NCBI GenBank assembly: GCA_963796915.1
Contig: CAWCNI010000007.1
Span: 1-64,000, forward strand
DNA from: JAENWD01 sp963796915
GTDB lineage: Bacteria; Acidobacteriota; Vicinamibacteria; Vicinamibacterales; JAENWD01
Direction: 5' to 3'
Length of the DNA: 64,000 nucleotides
This document shows, piece by piece, positions 15,584-23,719 of this stretch (its first letter is position 1; each line of letters begins with the position of its first letter). The notes below the pieces were generated by a model. The model did no database searches. It was not told the origin of the DNA and worked only from the letters and a program-made list of their open reading frames with translations. Both the position numbers and the translations under genes were made by a program.

Positions 15584-16375
15584 ATGCCCACGATGCTGGT
15601 TTTCGTCATGGTTGCCGCCCTGACGAGCCAGGCGCCCGCCCCCGCGCTCACGCGCGAGCAGATGGCGCACTTCCTCCTCACCGCCCGTGTCGTCAAGACG
15701 CACTCCGTCAGCAAGGGCGTCACCGCACCGCTGCGCCTGACGCTGACCGACGGGGTGCTGACGCACGATGCCGCCTTCACGTCGGTTGAAGAACAGCTGC
15801 CCATCATGCGTTTCGCCGACGGACACTCGGAGCTGAACTTCGTCGATTCCTATCGCTACACGCTGGCCGCCTACGCCATCGCCGGGCTGGTGGGGCTCGA
15901 CACGATGATGCCGGTGACTGTCCCGCGAGCCTACGACAGGCATCCGGGGGCATTTGCGTGGTGGCTCGACGTGAAGATGGACGAGGGCGACCGGCTGAAG
16001 CGCAAGATCCCTCCGCCTGACGCCGACTCCTGGGCGCGGCAGATGCATCGCATGCACGTGTTCACCGCGCTCGTCAACGACACCGATCGCAACGCGGGCA
16101 ACATCCTGATCGACGCCGACTGGAAGATCTGGATGATCGACTTCACGCGTGCCTTCCGGCGCTCGCACGAGCTGCTGCCGCATCTCGACCTGACGCGCAT
16201 CGACGCCCACCTGCTCGGCCACCTGCGGACGCTGACCGCTGCCGACGTCACGCGGGCGACGGCGCCGTACCTGCCTCCCGCTGAAGTCGAGGCGGTAATG
16301 GCGCGGCGCGACGCGCTGGTCGCGCTTTTCGACGGCCTCGTCGCGAAGCAGGGCCGCTTGCGCGTCCTGTACTGA
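15584..16375 (+). CDS. Secreted kinase-like protein with HipA/PI3K/FAM20-like catalytic motifs
   Basis: 263 residues with a signal-like N-terminus (MLVFVMVAALTSQAPA). The middle contains a lysine after a hydrophobic strand (WWLDVKMDEGDRLKRKIPPP). It is followed by MHVFTALVNDTDRNAGNILID and DWKIWMIDFTRAFR. The D-x-D-R-N-x-G-N loop and the later I-D-F look like the catalytic and metal-binding loops of atypical kinases (HipA, PI3/4-kinase, FAM20). An N-terminal stretch, EQLPIMRFADGHSELNFVDSYRYTLAAY, could form the nucleotide lobe. I do not know a characterised member. It sits 9 bases before an ABC exporter ATPase gene and may be co-transcribed with it. The kinase call is motif-based inference. 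Confidence 0.55.
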   Translation: MPTMLVFVMVAALTSQAPAPALTREQMAHFLLTARVVKTHSVSKGVTAPLRLTLTDGVLTHDAAFTSVEEQLPIMRFADGHSELNFVDSYRYTLAAYAIAGLVGLDTMMPVTVPRAYDRHPGAFAWWLDVKMDEGDRLKRKIPPPDADSWARQMHRMHVFTALVNDTDRNAGNILIDADWKIWMIDFTRAFRRSHELLPHLDLTRIDAHLLGHLRTLTAADVTRATAPYLPPAEVEAVMARRDALVALFDGLVAKQGRLRVLY

Positions 16376-16384
16376 ACGTCCGCC

Positions 16385-17302
16385 ATGCCCGACAGCGTCA
16401 TCGTCGTCGAAGGGATCCGGAAGTCGTACGGCGCAACTCCCGCTGTGCGTGACGTCACGTTCGACGTACGCCGCGGCGAGATCTTCGGGCTGATCGGGCC
16501 TAACGGCGCCGGCAAGACGACCACGATGGAGTGCATCGAGGGACTGCGCGCGCCAGACGCCGGGTCGGTGTCCGTCCTCGACCTCGATCCGGTTCGGGAC
16601 GTCTACGACCTTCAGCCGAGAATCGGCGTCCAGCTTCAGTCTGCACAACTGCAGAAGCGCATCACGGTGCACGAGGCGGTCCACCTCTGGGCCTCGCTCT
16701 ACGGCCATCAGGTAGACACCGCCGCCCTGCTCGATCAGCTCGGCCTGGCGGAAAAGCGCGATGCCTGGTTCATGACGCTGTCCGGCGGGCAGAAGCAGCG
16801 GCTTTTCATCGCCCTCGCGCTGGTGAACGACCCGGAAGTGATCTTCCTCGACGAGCTGACCACCGGCCTCGACCCGCAGGCCCGGCGCGCCATCTGGGAC
16901 CTCGTCCGCGGAATACGCGATCGCGGCAAGACCGTGTTGCTGACGACGCACCTGATGGAGGAAGCCGAACGTCTCTGCGATCGCGTGGCGATCATCGACA
17001 GGGGGCGGATCGTCGACATCGGGTCGCCGGCCGAGCTCGTCGCGCGACACTGCCCCGAGCGCACCATCGCGATCGTGGCCGACGACCCCGACGCCAGGGC
17101 CAGGCTAGCGGCGGTGCCAGGCGTGCAGGTCGTGGAGCATCAGGGATCGCGGCTGGTGCTTCGCGGCAGCGGCGAGGACATGGTGACGGCGGTGATCGAC
17201 TGCGTGTCGGAGCATCGCATCAGAGTCCGCGACTTCACCACCGACCGGCCGACGCTCGAGGACGTGTTCCTCGGCCTCACCGGCCATTCCATCCGCGACT
17301 GA
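16385..17302 (+). CDS. ABC transporter ATP-binding protein (ABC-2/DrrA-like exporter)
   Basis: 305 residues with all ATPase motifs: Walker A GPNGAGKTTTMECIEG (about residues 38-45), a Q-loop region PRIGVQLQSAQLQKR, signature LSGGQKQRLFIALAL, Walker B VIFLDELTTGLDPQARRAIW and H-loop VLLTTHLMEEAERLCD. The Walker B triad reads DEL where DEP is usual. The C-terminal ~80 residues are the accessory domain typical of DrrA/NatA-like exporters (TLEDVFLGLTGHSIRD). It is followed 4 bases later by its permease. The substrate is unknown; drug or lipid export is the usual role. Confidence 0.92.
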   Translation: MPDSVIVVEGIRKSYGATPAVRDVTFDVRRGEIFGLIGPNGAGKTTTMECIEGLRAPDAGSVSVLDLDPVRDVYDLQPRIGVQLQSAQLQKRITVHEAVHLWASLYGHQVDTAALLDQLGLAEKRDAWFMTLSGGQKQRLFIALALVNDPEVIFLDELTTGLDPQARRAIWDLVRGIRDRGKTVLLTTHLMEEAERLCDRVAIIDRGRIVDIGSPAELVARHCPERTIAIVADDPDARARLAAVPGVQVVEHQGSRLVLRGSGEDMVTAVIDCVSEHRIRVRDFTTDRPTLEDVFLGLTGHSIRD

Positions 17303-17306
17303 TCCG

Positions 17307-18080
17307 ATGAAGCTTCCCAACCCGCTCGGCGTCTTCACCGGCCTGTGGCAGCTCACCTGGCTGGAAGTGAAGATCTTCGTGCGCGAGCCCATGGGCGTCA
17401 TCGGCACCGTCGGCGTGCCGGTCGCGGTCTTCGCGCTCCTGACCCGCCTGATGGGGCCGAAAGTTCCGACGGCCGCGGCGCCGGCCGGCACCGGCGCCTC
17501 GTTCGACGTGCCCGTGCTCGCGGCGGTCCTGATTTCGCTGAGCGCCGTGTTGTCGCTCGTGACGATCATCTCGATCTACCGGGAGGGCGGCATCCTGAAG
17601 CGGCTCCGGGCGACGCCGCTGCGCCCGACGACCATCCTGCTCGCGCAAGTCCTGGTCAAGCTGCTGTTCACGTTCGTGACGCTGGTCCTGATGGCGCTGG
17701 TCGGTCAGCGCCTGCTTCCGGCGGGGCTGAAGGTGCCGTGGGCGTCGTTCGCCGCCGCCCTCATGATTGCGACGGCCGGCCTCCAGTCGATCGGGTTTCT
17801 CATCGCCAGCATGGTGCCGACAGCCCGATTCGCGCAGCCGATTGCCAGCGCGCTGCTCTACCCGATGCTCGGCGTCTCGGGACTGTTCGTCCCGATCTCG
17901 TCGCTGCCGCCGGCACTCCAGGTGCTCGGTCGCGTGCTGCCCCTTGGCTACGCCGTCTCGCTGCTCCGGGGCACGCTGCACGGCGACCCGCTGTGGTCGC
18001 ACGCTGGCGACCTCGCGGCACTTGCGATATGGTGCGCCGTGTGCGCGTTTCTCTCGTCGCGTGTCTTTCGCTGGGAATGA
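17307..18080 (+). CDS. ABC-2 type transporter permease
   Basis: 257 residues with about six hydrophobic segments: GVIGTVGVPVAVFALLTRLM, VPVLAAVLISLSAVLSLVTI, ILLAQVLVKLLFTFVTLVLM, WASFAAALMIATAGLQSIGF, QPIASALLYPMLGVSGLFVP and LAALAIWCAVCAFLSS. The ABC-2 motif ISIYREGGILKRLRATPLRP lies between the second and third, matching the R-E-x-G-x-x-K/R-R-L-R pattern of this family. It forms the membrane part of an exporter with the ATPase just upstream (4-base gap). A DinB-like gene follows 14 bases downstream and may belong to the transcript. Confidence 0.9.
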   Translation: MKLPNPLGVFTGLWQLTWLEVKIFVREPMGVIGTVGVPVAVFALLTRLMGPKVPTAAAPAGTGASFDVPVLAAVLISLSAVLSLVTIISIYREGGILKRLRATPLRPTTILLAQVLVKLLFTFVTLVLMALVGQRLLPAGLKVPWASFAAALMIATAGLQSIGFLIASMVPTARFAQPIASALLYPMLGVSGLFVPISSLPPALQVLGRVLPLGYAVSLLRGTLHGDPLWSHAGDLAALAIWCAVCAFLSSRVFRWE

Positions 18081-18094
18081 CCAGGAGGTCTGTG

Positions 18095-18631
18095 ATGCGG
18101 ATACTGCCGATCGTCGTGATGTGCGGGCTGGCTGCGCCCGTTTATGCCCAGAGCGCCACGAGCGCCAATCCCCTCAGCGCGTCGCTGCAGACGGCGTGGA
18201 AGAACGCCGAGAAGAACATCCGCGACTCCGCCGACCAGATGCCGGAAGACGGCTACGCATTCAAGCCGGTCGACGGCGTGCGCACGTTCGGCCAGATCCT
18301 GGCCCACGTGGCCGGCGTCAACTACGTCTTCTGCGCGCCAGCGAAAGGCGACACGACGAAGCGGAACGAAGACGATGTCGAAAAATCAGCGAAGACGAAG
18401 GCGGAGATCGTCAAAGCGCTCGGCGACTCACTCGCCTACTGCGACGCTGTCATTGCCGGCATGACCGACAAGACTGCCGCCGAGACGATCGACCTGCCCT
18501 TCAACATGGGCAAGGGCGCGCGGCAGGAGCCGCTGCTGATCAACGTCGGGCACGTGAACGAGCACTACGGCAACCTCGTCACTTACTTCCGCATCAAGGG
18601 GATGGTGCCGCCAAGCTCGAAGGGGCAATAA
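18095..18631 (+). CDS. Secreted DinB-like four-helix protein
   Basis: 178 residues. A perfect AGGAGG at 18083-18088 sets the ATG at 18095, giving a signal peptide (MRILPIVVMCGLAAPVYAQ). The mature part follows the DinB/DUF664 pattern: SLQTAWKNAEKNIRDSADQM, YAFKPVDGVRTFGQILAHVAGVNY (first His), KTKAEIVKALGDSLAYCDAVI, and LLINVGHVNEHYGNLVTYFRIKGMVPP (H-x-x-x-H). Such three-His metal sites are usual for the fold. Cytoplasmic relatives include thiol transferases, but secreted members, common in Acidobacteriota, have no assigned reaction. It lies directly after an ABC exporter pair. Confidence 0.8.
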   Translation: MRILPIVVMCGLAAPVYAQSATSANPLSASLQTAWKNAEKNIRDSADQMPEDGYAFKPVDGVRTFGQILAHVAGVNYVFCAPAKGDTTKRNEDDVEKSAKTKAEIVKALGDSLAYCDAVIAGMTDKTAAETIDLPFNMGKGARQEPLLINVGHVNEHYGNLVTYFRIKGMVPPSSKGQ

Positions 18632-18652
18632 CAGCTGCTGGCGAGAGCACTT

Positions 18653-18812
18653 GCAGGTGCTGAAGTGCAGCGGTGCTGCGGTGCGGCAGTTCCGTGCTCA
18701 CGTGCCTTGGCGCGCACTTCGGCACCCCAGCACTTCAGCACCTCAGCACCGCACTCCCGCACCGCTGCACCCTGGCACTTCAGCACTTACAAAGTGCTGG
18801 AAGTGCTGTTCG
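18653..18812. repeat. Intergenic inverted/tandem repeat built on AGTGCTGAAGTGC
   Basis: The 184-base gap between convergent genes is filled by variants of one word in both directions. GGTGCTGAAGTG (18656-18667) is matched by CACTTCAGCACC (about 18731-18742), and further GGTGCTGCGGTGCGG and CAGCACCGCACTCCCGCACC units lie between and beside. At the end CAGCACTT-ACA-AAGTGCTG (18781-18799) is a perfect 8-bp hairpin. The whole could fold into a long stem and may stop transcription from both sides. No gene is visible in it. Confidence 0.7.
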
Positions 18813-18815
18813 CAG

Positions 18816-20237
18816 TTAAAGTGCGTCGATTGCCGTCGCGACGCGATTGGCGGAGCGCGTAGCCGCTTCCTGGCCCCAGTTCAGGTTGTCGGCATAGGCG
18901 CCGACGAAATGAATGCGCCCGTGCGGCTCGATCAGGCCGGGCCAGAACTTCGACAGATCGCCAGGCGCGTAGTCGGTGCGCTCGCACGCCGATCGCCACG
19001 GGTCGGTGGCCCACACGACGGCAAGCGCCTTCTCGATGTCCTCGGACTTGCCGGGGTACCGCTTGCGGAAGACCTGCAGCGCGCGCTCGCCAGTGCCGGG
19101 GCCTGACGCAGTGCCGACGACCAGGCCGCGTGAGGTCTGGACCTCCGCGCCGGTCGCCCAGGCGTGGTTGAGCGACGGGTCGCCGAACTCCATGTTCGGG
19201 CTCGCCTGATCCTTCTCCCAGAACTTCGACTTCGACTGGAAGATGATGCGCGTGTCCGAGTAGTACGGCACGTTCTGGATGGCGTAGTTCTTCGCGTCGG
19301 GCCAGCCAGGCGTCACCGGGATCTGCCGCAGCATCCAGGCCGACATCGCGCAGACGAGATAGTCGCCCTCGACTGTCGTCGTCCCTTTCGGCGTCTTGCA
19401 CGTCACCTTGACCCCGGAAGGGCTGTGCTCGATCGCGGTGACCGGCGATTCCAGGCGCACGCGATTGCCGAGGCGCTCGGCAAAGGCGTCCGGCAGCTTC
19501 TGGTTGCCGCCGACAAGGCGATAGACCTTCTTCGGGAAGTTGTCGACGCCGCGAATCTTGAGGATGGCCGCGTGCCACACCGACTGGAGCGCCGATCCGC
19601 CGCCGCCGATGAACTGCAGCGCTCCGGCCGACGCGCCGTCCTTCTTGAACAGCGCTGTCGTCGTCATCGTGTCGAGTTGATTGAGGCCGGCGTCGAACGG
19701 CTTGTACTCGTCCTTGAACGCGTCCATGTACGGCTTGTAGTAGAGCGTGGCCAGCTCCGGGAACGTGTTCTCCTTCACCCAGGCGATCTCGCGCGCATTC
19801 AAGCCAAAGCCCGTGAGCACAGCCGGATCCATCAGCATCTCCGGCGTGTAGAGCTTGCCCTTGATGTTCCTGACGATGTGCTCACGCCGCGGGTAGTAGA
19901 CAAACGGAAGCTTGAACTCCTCGACGTACGCGCGATAGCGCTCGTAGCCGGGGTTGGTGAAGTGCTCGGCTCCCCCATCCGCGTACAGCCCGTCGTCGAG
20001 TCCCTCACGAAACGTGAAGACATGGCCGCCGGTGCGATTCGACGCTTCGAGCACCGTGACGTCGTGGCCGCGGCGCATCAGCTCGTAGCCGCAACAGAGG
20101 CCGCCGATCCCGCCGCCAGCGACGACGATTCGCTTGCCTCCGGCGCGAAGGGGCAGCATGCCGGGAAGCAGGGCCACCGAAGCCATCTTCAGCGCCTCGC
20201 GGCGCGTCATCGTCAGGTTGGGGGATTGTGGGTTCAT
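18816..20237 (-). CDS. FAD-dependent amine oxidase/protoporphyrinogen-oxidase-like flavoprotein
   Basis: 473 residues from the ATG at 20237. A twin-arginine-like leader (TMTRREALKMASVALLPG) suggests export. The FAD-binding Rossmann motif is RIVVAGGGIGGLCCGYELMRRGHDVTVLEAS (GxGxxG ... E), with the second dinucleotide-fold motif RTGGHVFTF. The C-terminal FAD-binding segment is GRIHFVGAYADNLNWGQEAATRSANRVATAI. The architecture is that of the flavin amine oxidase superfamily (monoamine oxidase, phytoene desaturase and relatives); the substrate loop does not allow a closer call. It is flanked by repeat-filled gaps on both sides, so it is probably transcribed alone. Confidence 0.82.
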   Translation of the reverse strand: MNPQSPNLTMTRREALKMASVALLPGMLPLRAGGKRIVVAGGGIGGLCCGYELMRRGHDVTVLEASNRTGGHVFTFREGLDDGLYADGGAEHFTNPGYERYRAYVEEFKLPFVYYPRREHIVRNIKGKLYTPEMLMDPAVLTGFGLNAREIAWVKENTFPELATLYYKPYMDAFKDEYKPFDAGLNQLDTMTTTALFKKDGASAGALQFIGGGGSALQSVWHAAILKIRGVDNFPKKVYRLVGGNQKLPDAFAERLGNRVRLESPVTAIEHSPSGVKVTCKTPKGTTTVEGDYLVCAMSAWMLRQIPVTPGWPDAKNYAIQNVPYYSDTRIIFQSKSKFWEKDQASPNMEFGDPSLNHAWATGAEVQTSRGLVVGTASGPGTGERALQVFRKRYPGKSEDIEKALAVVWATDPWRSACERTDYAPGDLSKFWPGLIEPHGRIHFVGAYADNLNWGQEAATRSANRVATAIDAL

Positions 20238-20305
20238 GTGAAGGCTTTGTAGTGCGCGAGCACCGGAGAATGCAAGCAAAGTTTGCAGATGGCTCGCAGC
20301 TTGCT

Positions 20306-20361
20306 GCCCGTAGCCCGTAGCCCGTAGCCCGTAGCCCGTAGCCCGGAGCCCGCAGCCCGTA
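20306..20361. repeat. Heptamer minisatellite (TACGGGC = GGGCTAC), 8 units
   Basis: Eight head-to-tail copies of gcccgta, six perfect and two with a single change (gcccgga, gcccgca), fill most of the gap between the flavoprotein and the GH3 gene. On the other strand the unit is GGGCTAC, the same heptamer found at 29332, 30402, 41214 and 49894. Confidence 0.9.
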
Positions 20362-20373
20362 GTCCAGAGTTCG

Positions 20374-23055
20374 TTAGCGGACCCGCACCTGCGCCTTCAG
20401 TCTGATGTCCGCGCTGGATGCGCCGATCTGCACGTCGTAGGTTCCCGGATCGACAACGAACGCTTTCTGCGCCTCGTCGTAGCGGGCGAAGTCCTTCGAC
20501 GGCGTCACGACGAACTCCACGTGACTGCGTGCGCCGGCAGCGGCCGTCACGCGCGCGAAGCCGCGCAGTGACATGAGGGCCGTGGCGCTGCCTGCACCCG
20601 GCCCGCGCACGTAGAGCTGCGGCACGTCCTCACCGGATCGCGCGCCGGTGTTCCGCACTGTCAGCGATATCCGGATCGGATCGGACGCGCCGACCTCGGT
20701 GCGATCGACCTGCAGGTCTTCGTATCCGAACGTCGTGTACGACAGGCCATGGCCGAACGGATAGAGAGGCTCGCCGGTGAAATAACGGTAGGTGCGCCCG
20801 TGCATGTCGTAGTCGGCAAACGGCGGGAGCTGGCTGACGGCCTTGTAGAATGTGACCGGCAGCCGGCCGGCTGGATTGGCGTCGCCGAACAGCACGTCGG
20901 CGATGGCGCTTCCGCCGCGCTGACCGGGATACCAGGCGACCACGATGGCGGGAATGTGCGCCTTCGCCCACTCGAACGACAGTGCCGATCCCGTCATCAG
21001 CACCAGCACCACAGGCTTTCCCGTCGCCTGGATCGCCTCGAGCAGCCGCTCCTGCGGCGATGGCAGGACGATGTCGGTCCGATCGCCGCCGGCAAATCCC
21101 GGATACGAGACCTGCATCTCCTCGCCTTCCACGTCGCCGGTCAGGCCACCCACGAACACGACTGCATCGGCCGCGTGCGCCGCATCCAGCGCTGTCTCAA
21201 ACGGCGGCTTCGCGCCTGGCATCCGCCAGGCCAGCCGGATTTCGGCGTCGCGCTCGGCCTCGAAGTACTCCAGACGTATCGCGTAGGTCTTCCCGGCCTC
21301 GAATCGCACCGTCGCAGACCCGGCGCGCGCGCGAGGCGCCGTGGTCCACAGGTCGATGACGGCCTTGTCGTCAACGAACAGCCGGAAGCCGTCGTCACCG
21401 CTCACGGTCAGCTCGTAGTCGCCCGTGGCCGGCGGCGTGAGGAGACCCGTCCACCGGGCCGAGTAGTTGTCGTTGTCGAGCGCCTTCTCGACGGGCACTT
21501 CACCGCGCGCCACCGCGTCGCTGGTCGGCGCGCCGCGGTACCACTTGAAGTCCACGACGGAATCCACGCGTGACAGCACCGCAGGGCCGGCGAGGTCACG
21601 ACCGCGGAAATACTCCGCGCGCAGGCCGTGATCGGGCGAGCCGGCGGCAGGCGAGAGATACGACGCGTCAAGAACGGGCACTGCACGCGGGTCCTGACGT
21701 CCCTCGATCAGGTCCACGCCGCGCGCGTAGAGGACCGTCGTGTGCTGGCCGACGGCCTCGCGGATCCCGGCCAGCGCGGTCACCGGCCGTGACGGCGTGC
21801 CGTAGTAGTTGCCGAGCAGTGACATCAGCTCGTCGGCGTTGGGGCCCACCACCGCCAGCGTCTTGAGCGACTTCGAGAGAGGCAGCACGCCCTCGTTCTT
21901 GAGCAGGACAATCGACTCCTGCGCCATCCGGCGCGACAGCCGATCGTGTTCCGGCGATTCGTTGACGCTGTAAGGAATCTGCGCGTACGGGACCTGAGCC
22001 GGCGGGTCGAACATCCCGAGCCTGAATCGCGCGCGCATCAATCGGACCAGCGCCGTGTCGAGATCGGACTCCGCGATCAGACCGTGCGCCAGCGCGTCCT
22101 TCAACGACCGGTACGCGGCGCCGCATTCCAGGTCCACCCCACGACGCAACCCGAGCGCCGACGCCTGCTCGGCGGTCTCGACGATATGGTGGAAGCGGTA
22201 GATGTCGTCAATCGCGCCGCAGTCCGAGACGACGTAGCCGCTGAAACCCCACTGGCGACGCAGCACCTGCTCGAGCAGCCGTTCGCTTGCCGATGCCGAC
22301 TCGCCGTTGACGCGGTTGTACGCGCTCATCACCGATTCCACTTTTCCCTCCTCGACAAGGGCGTGGAACGCCGGCAAGTACGTCTCGAACAGGTCGCGCT
22401 CGCTCGGGTGCACGTCGAAGCGATGGCGATCGGCTTCAGGACCGCTGTGCACGGCGAAGTGCTTGGCGGTCGCCACCACCTTCAAGTAGTGCGGGTCGTC
22501 GCCCTGCAGGCCGGTGACGAAGGCGACGCCCATCCGCGATGTCAGGTACGGATCTTCGCCGTAGGTTTCCTGCCCGCGCCCCCAGCGGGGATCCCGGAAG
22601 ATGTTGATGTTGGGCGACCAGAAGGTCAGGCCCTGGTAGCGCGCCCGGAGACCCCGCCGTTGGAACTCGTGATGCTTCGCGCGCGCCTCGTCGCTGACGG
22701 CCGTGGCGACCTCGTGCAGCAGGGGCGCGTCGAAGGACGCCGCCATCCCGATGGCCTGGGGAAACACAGTGGCGGCGCCGGCGCGGGCCACCCCGTGCAG
22801 GCACTCGTTCCACCACTCGTACGACGGGACGCCGAGCCGCGGGATGGCCGGGGCGTCGTTCATCAGCTGGGCGACCTTCTCGTCCGGGGTCATCCGGCTC
22901 ACGAGATCGCGGGCCCGAACCTCAGCCGCTAGCGACGTGTCCAGATAGGGCGCAGGCGCGTCGGGGCTCACCCGTGATGCCGAGCCAAATCCCATCAGAA
23001 CCGCCACGATCGACACGCCGACGGGGGCCAACCGGACAACAGCGCCGCTCATCAC
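20374..23055 (-). CDS. GH3 glycoside hydrolase with PA14 insert (beta-xylosidase/arabinosidase-like)
   Basis: 893 residues with an N-terminal signal. The GH3 barrel starts at about residue 45 (RARDLVSRMTPDEKVAQL). It contains YEWWNECLHGVARAGAATVFPQ, a form typical of xylan 1,4-beta-xylosidases, then NINIFRDPRWGRGQETYGEDP, KHFAVHSGPEADRH and the nucleophile Asp in GYVVSDCGAI (about D278). The C-terminal GH3 domain begins near SIVLLKNEGVLPLS. It is split by a PA14 domain at about 470-610 (GLRAEYFRGRDL ... DDGFRLFVDDKAVIDLW), and a fibronectin-III-like domain ends the protein (PLYPFGHGLSYTTFGYEDL). PA14 usually shapes substrate choice. The enzyme should remove terminal xylose, arabinose or glucose units outside the cytoplasm. 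Confidence 0.9.
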   Translation of the reverse strand: MMSGAVVRLAPVGVSIVAVLMGFGSASRVSPDAPAPYLDTSLAAEVRARDLVSRMTPDEKVAQLMNDAPAIPRLGVPSYEWWNECLHGVARAGAATVFPQAIGMAASFDAPLLHEVATAVSDEARAKHHEFQRRGLRARYQGLTFWSPNINIFRDPRWGRGQETYGEDPYLTSRMGVAFVTGLQGDDPHYLKVVATAKHFAVHSGPEADRHRFDVHPSERDLFETYLPAFHALVEEGKVESVMSAYNRVNGESASASERLLEQVLRRQWGFSGYVVSDCGAIDDIYRFHHIVETAEQASALGLRRGVDLECGAAYRSLKDALAHGLIAESDLDTALVRLMRARFRLGMFDPPAQVPYAQIPYSVNESPEHDRLSRRMAQESIVLLKNEGVLPLSKSLKTLAVVGPNADELMSLLGNYYGTPSRPVTALAGIREAVGQHTTVLYARGVDLIEGRQDPRAVPVLDASYLSPAAGSPDHGLRAEYFRGRDLAGPAVLSRVDSVVDFKWYRGAPTSDAVARGEVPVEKALDNDNYSARWTGLLTPPATGDYELTVSGDDGFRLFVDDKAVIDLWTTAPRARAGSATVRFEAGKTYAIRLEYFEAERDAEIRLAWRMPGAKPPFETALDAAHAADAVVFVGGLTGDVEGEEMQVSYPGFAGGDRTDIVLPSPQERLLEAIQATGKPVVLVLMTGSALSFEWAKAHIPAIVVAWYPGQRGGSAIADVLFGDANPAGRLPVTFYKAVSQLPPFADYDMHGRTYRYFTGEPLYPFGHGLSYTTFGYEDLQVDRTEVGASDPIRISLTVRNTGARSGEDVPQLYVRGPGAGSATALMSLRGFARVTAAAGARSHVEFVVTPSKDFARYDEAQKAFVVDPGTYDVQIGASSADIRLKAQVRVR

Positions 23056-23155
23056 GGCTGGGATTGTAAAGCCTTCGCACTGTTTGTCTGACTGGGGACC
23101 GGCGGCGGCGCTCTGCGGGTATCATCTTCCCTTCGGAGCGCACACCTTCGTGTCG

Positions 23156-23719
23156 ATGGATTCGTCGGAATCCACGGTTTACCTGCTGGAGCAGATCCGT
23201 GGCGGGGACCAGTCAGCGCTCGAGCGCCTGCTCGGCCGCTACCGCCCCCTGCTGTCCCGCTGGGCCCGGGGACGCCTGCCGCACGGCGCCCGCGATCTGT
23301 CCGACACCGACGACCTGGTGCAGGACACCATCATCAGCACCTTGCGCCACCTGGACCATCTCGAGATTCGTGGCGAGGGCGCCCTGCAGGCTTATCTGCG
23401 CCGTGCCGTGCTCAACCGCATTCGTGACGAGCTCCGGCGGCACAGCCGTCGCGGCCCGGCAGAGACGCTCGACGACGAACGATTTCTGTGTGCGTCCGAC
23501 TCCCCGCTTGACCAGGTCATCGGGCAGGAAGCGCTGACGCGGTACGAGGCCGGACTCGCGCGACTCAGCACCGGCGAGCGGCAGGCGGTGATCGCGCGGA
23601 TCGAGATGGGCCAGACCTATGCGGAAATTGCCGCAGCGCTCGGTCGGCCCAGCGCCGAAGCGGCGCGCATGGCCGTCAACCGGGCGCTCGCTCGACTGGC
23701 CCAGCTGATGGTTCCATGA
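23156..23719 (+). CDS. ECF sigma-70 factor paired with a Ser/Thr kinase
   Basis: 187 residues from the ATG at 23156 (MDSSESTVYLLEQIRGGDQ); a longer frame from 23084 lacks a plausible ribosome site. Region 2 is ALERLLGRYRPLLSRWARGR and DTDDLVQDTIISTLRHLDHL; region 4 is YEAGLARLSTGERQAVIARI and QTYAEIAAALGRPSAEAARM. Its stop overlaps the start of the kinase gene (ATGA at 23716), so the two are translationally coupled. ECF factors joined to Ser/Thr kinases are known from Acidobacteriota and Planctomycetes, where the kinase is thought to modify or signal through the sigma factor. No anti-sigma factor is present. Confidence 0.87.
   Translation: MDSSESTVYLLEQIRGGDQSALERLLGRYRPLLSRWARGRLPHGARDLSDTDDLVQDTIISTLRHLDHLEIRGEGALQAYLRRAVLNRIRDELRRHSRRGPAETLDDERFLCASDSPLDQVIGQEALTRYEAGLARLSTGERQAVIARIEMGQTYAEIAAALGRPSAEAARMAVNRALARLAQLMVP

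Noticed and set aside
20306..20361. Possible CRISPR array
   Set aside because: Units are seven bases without spacers, and no cas gene is present; it is a minisatellite.
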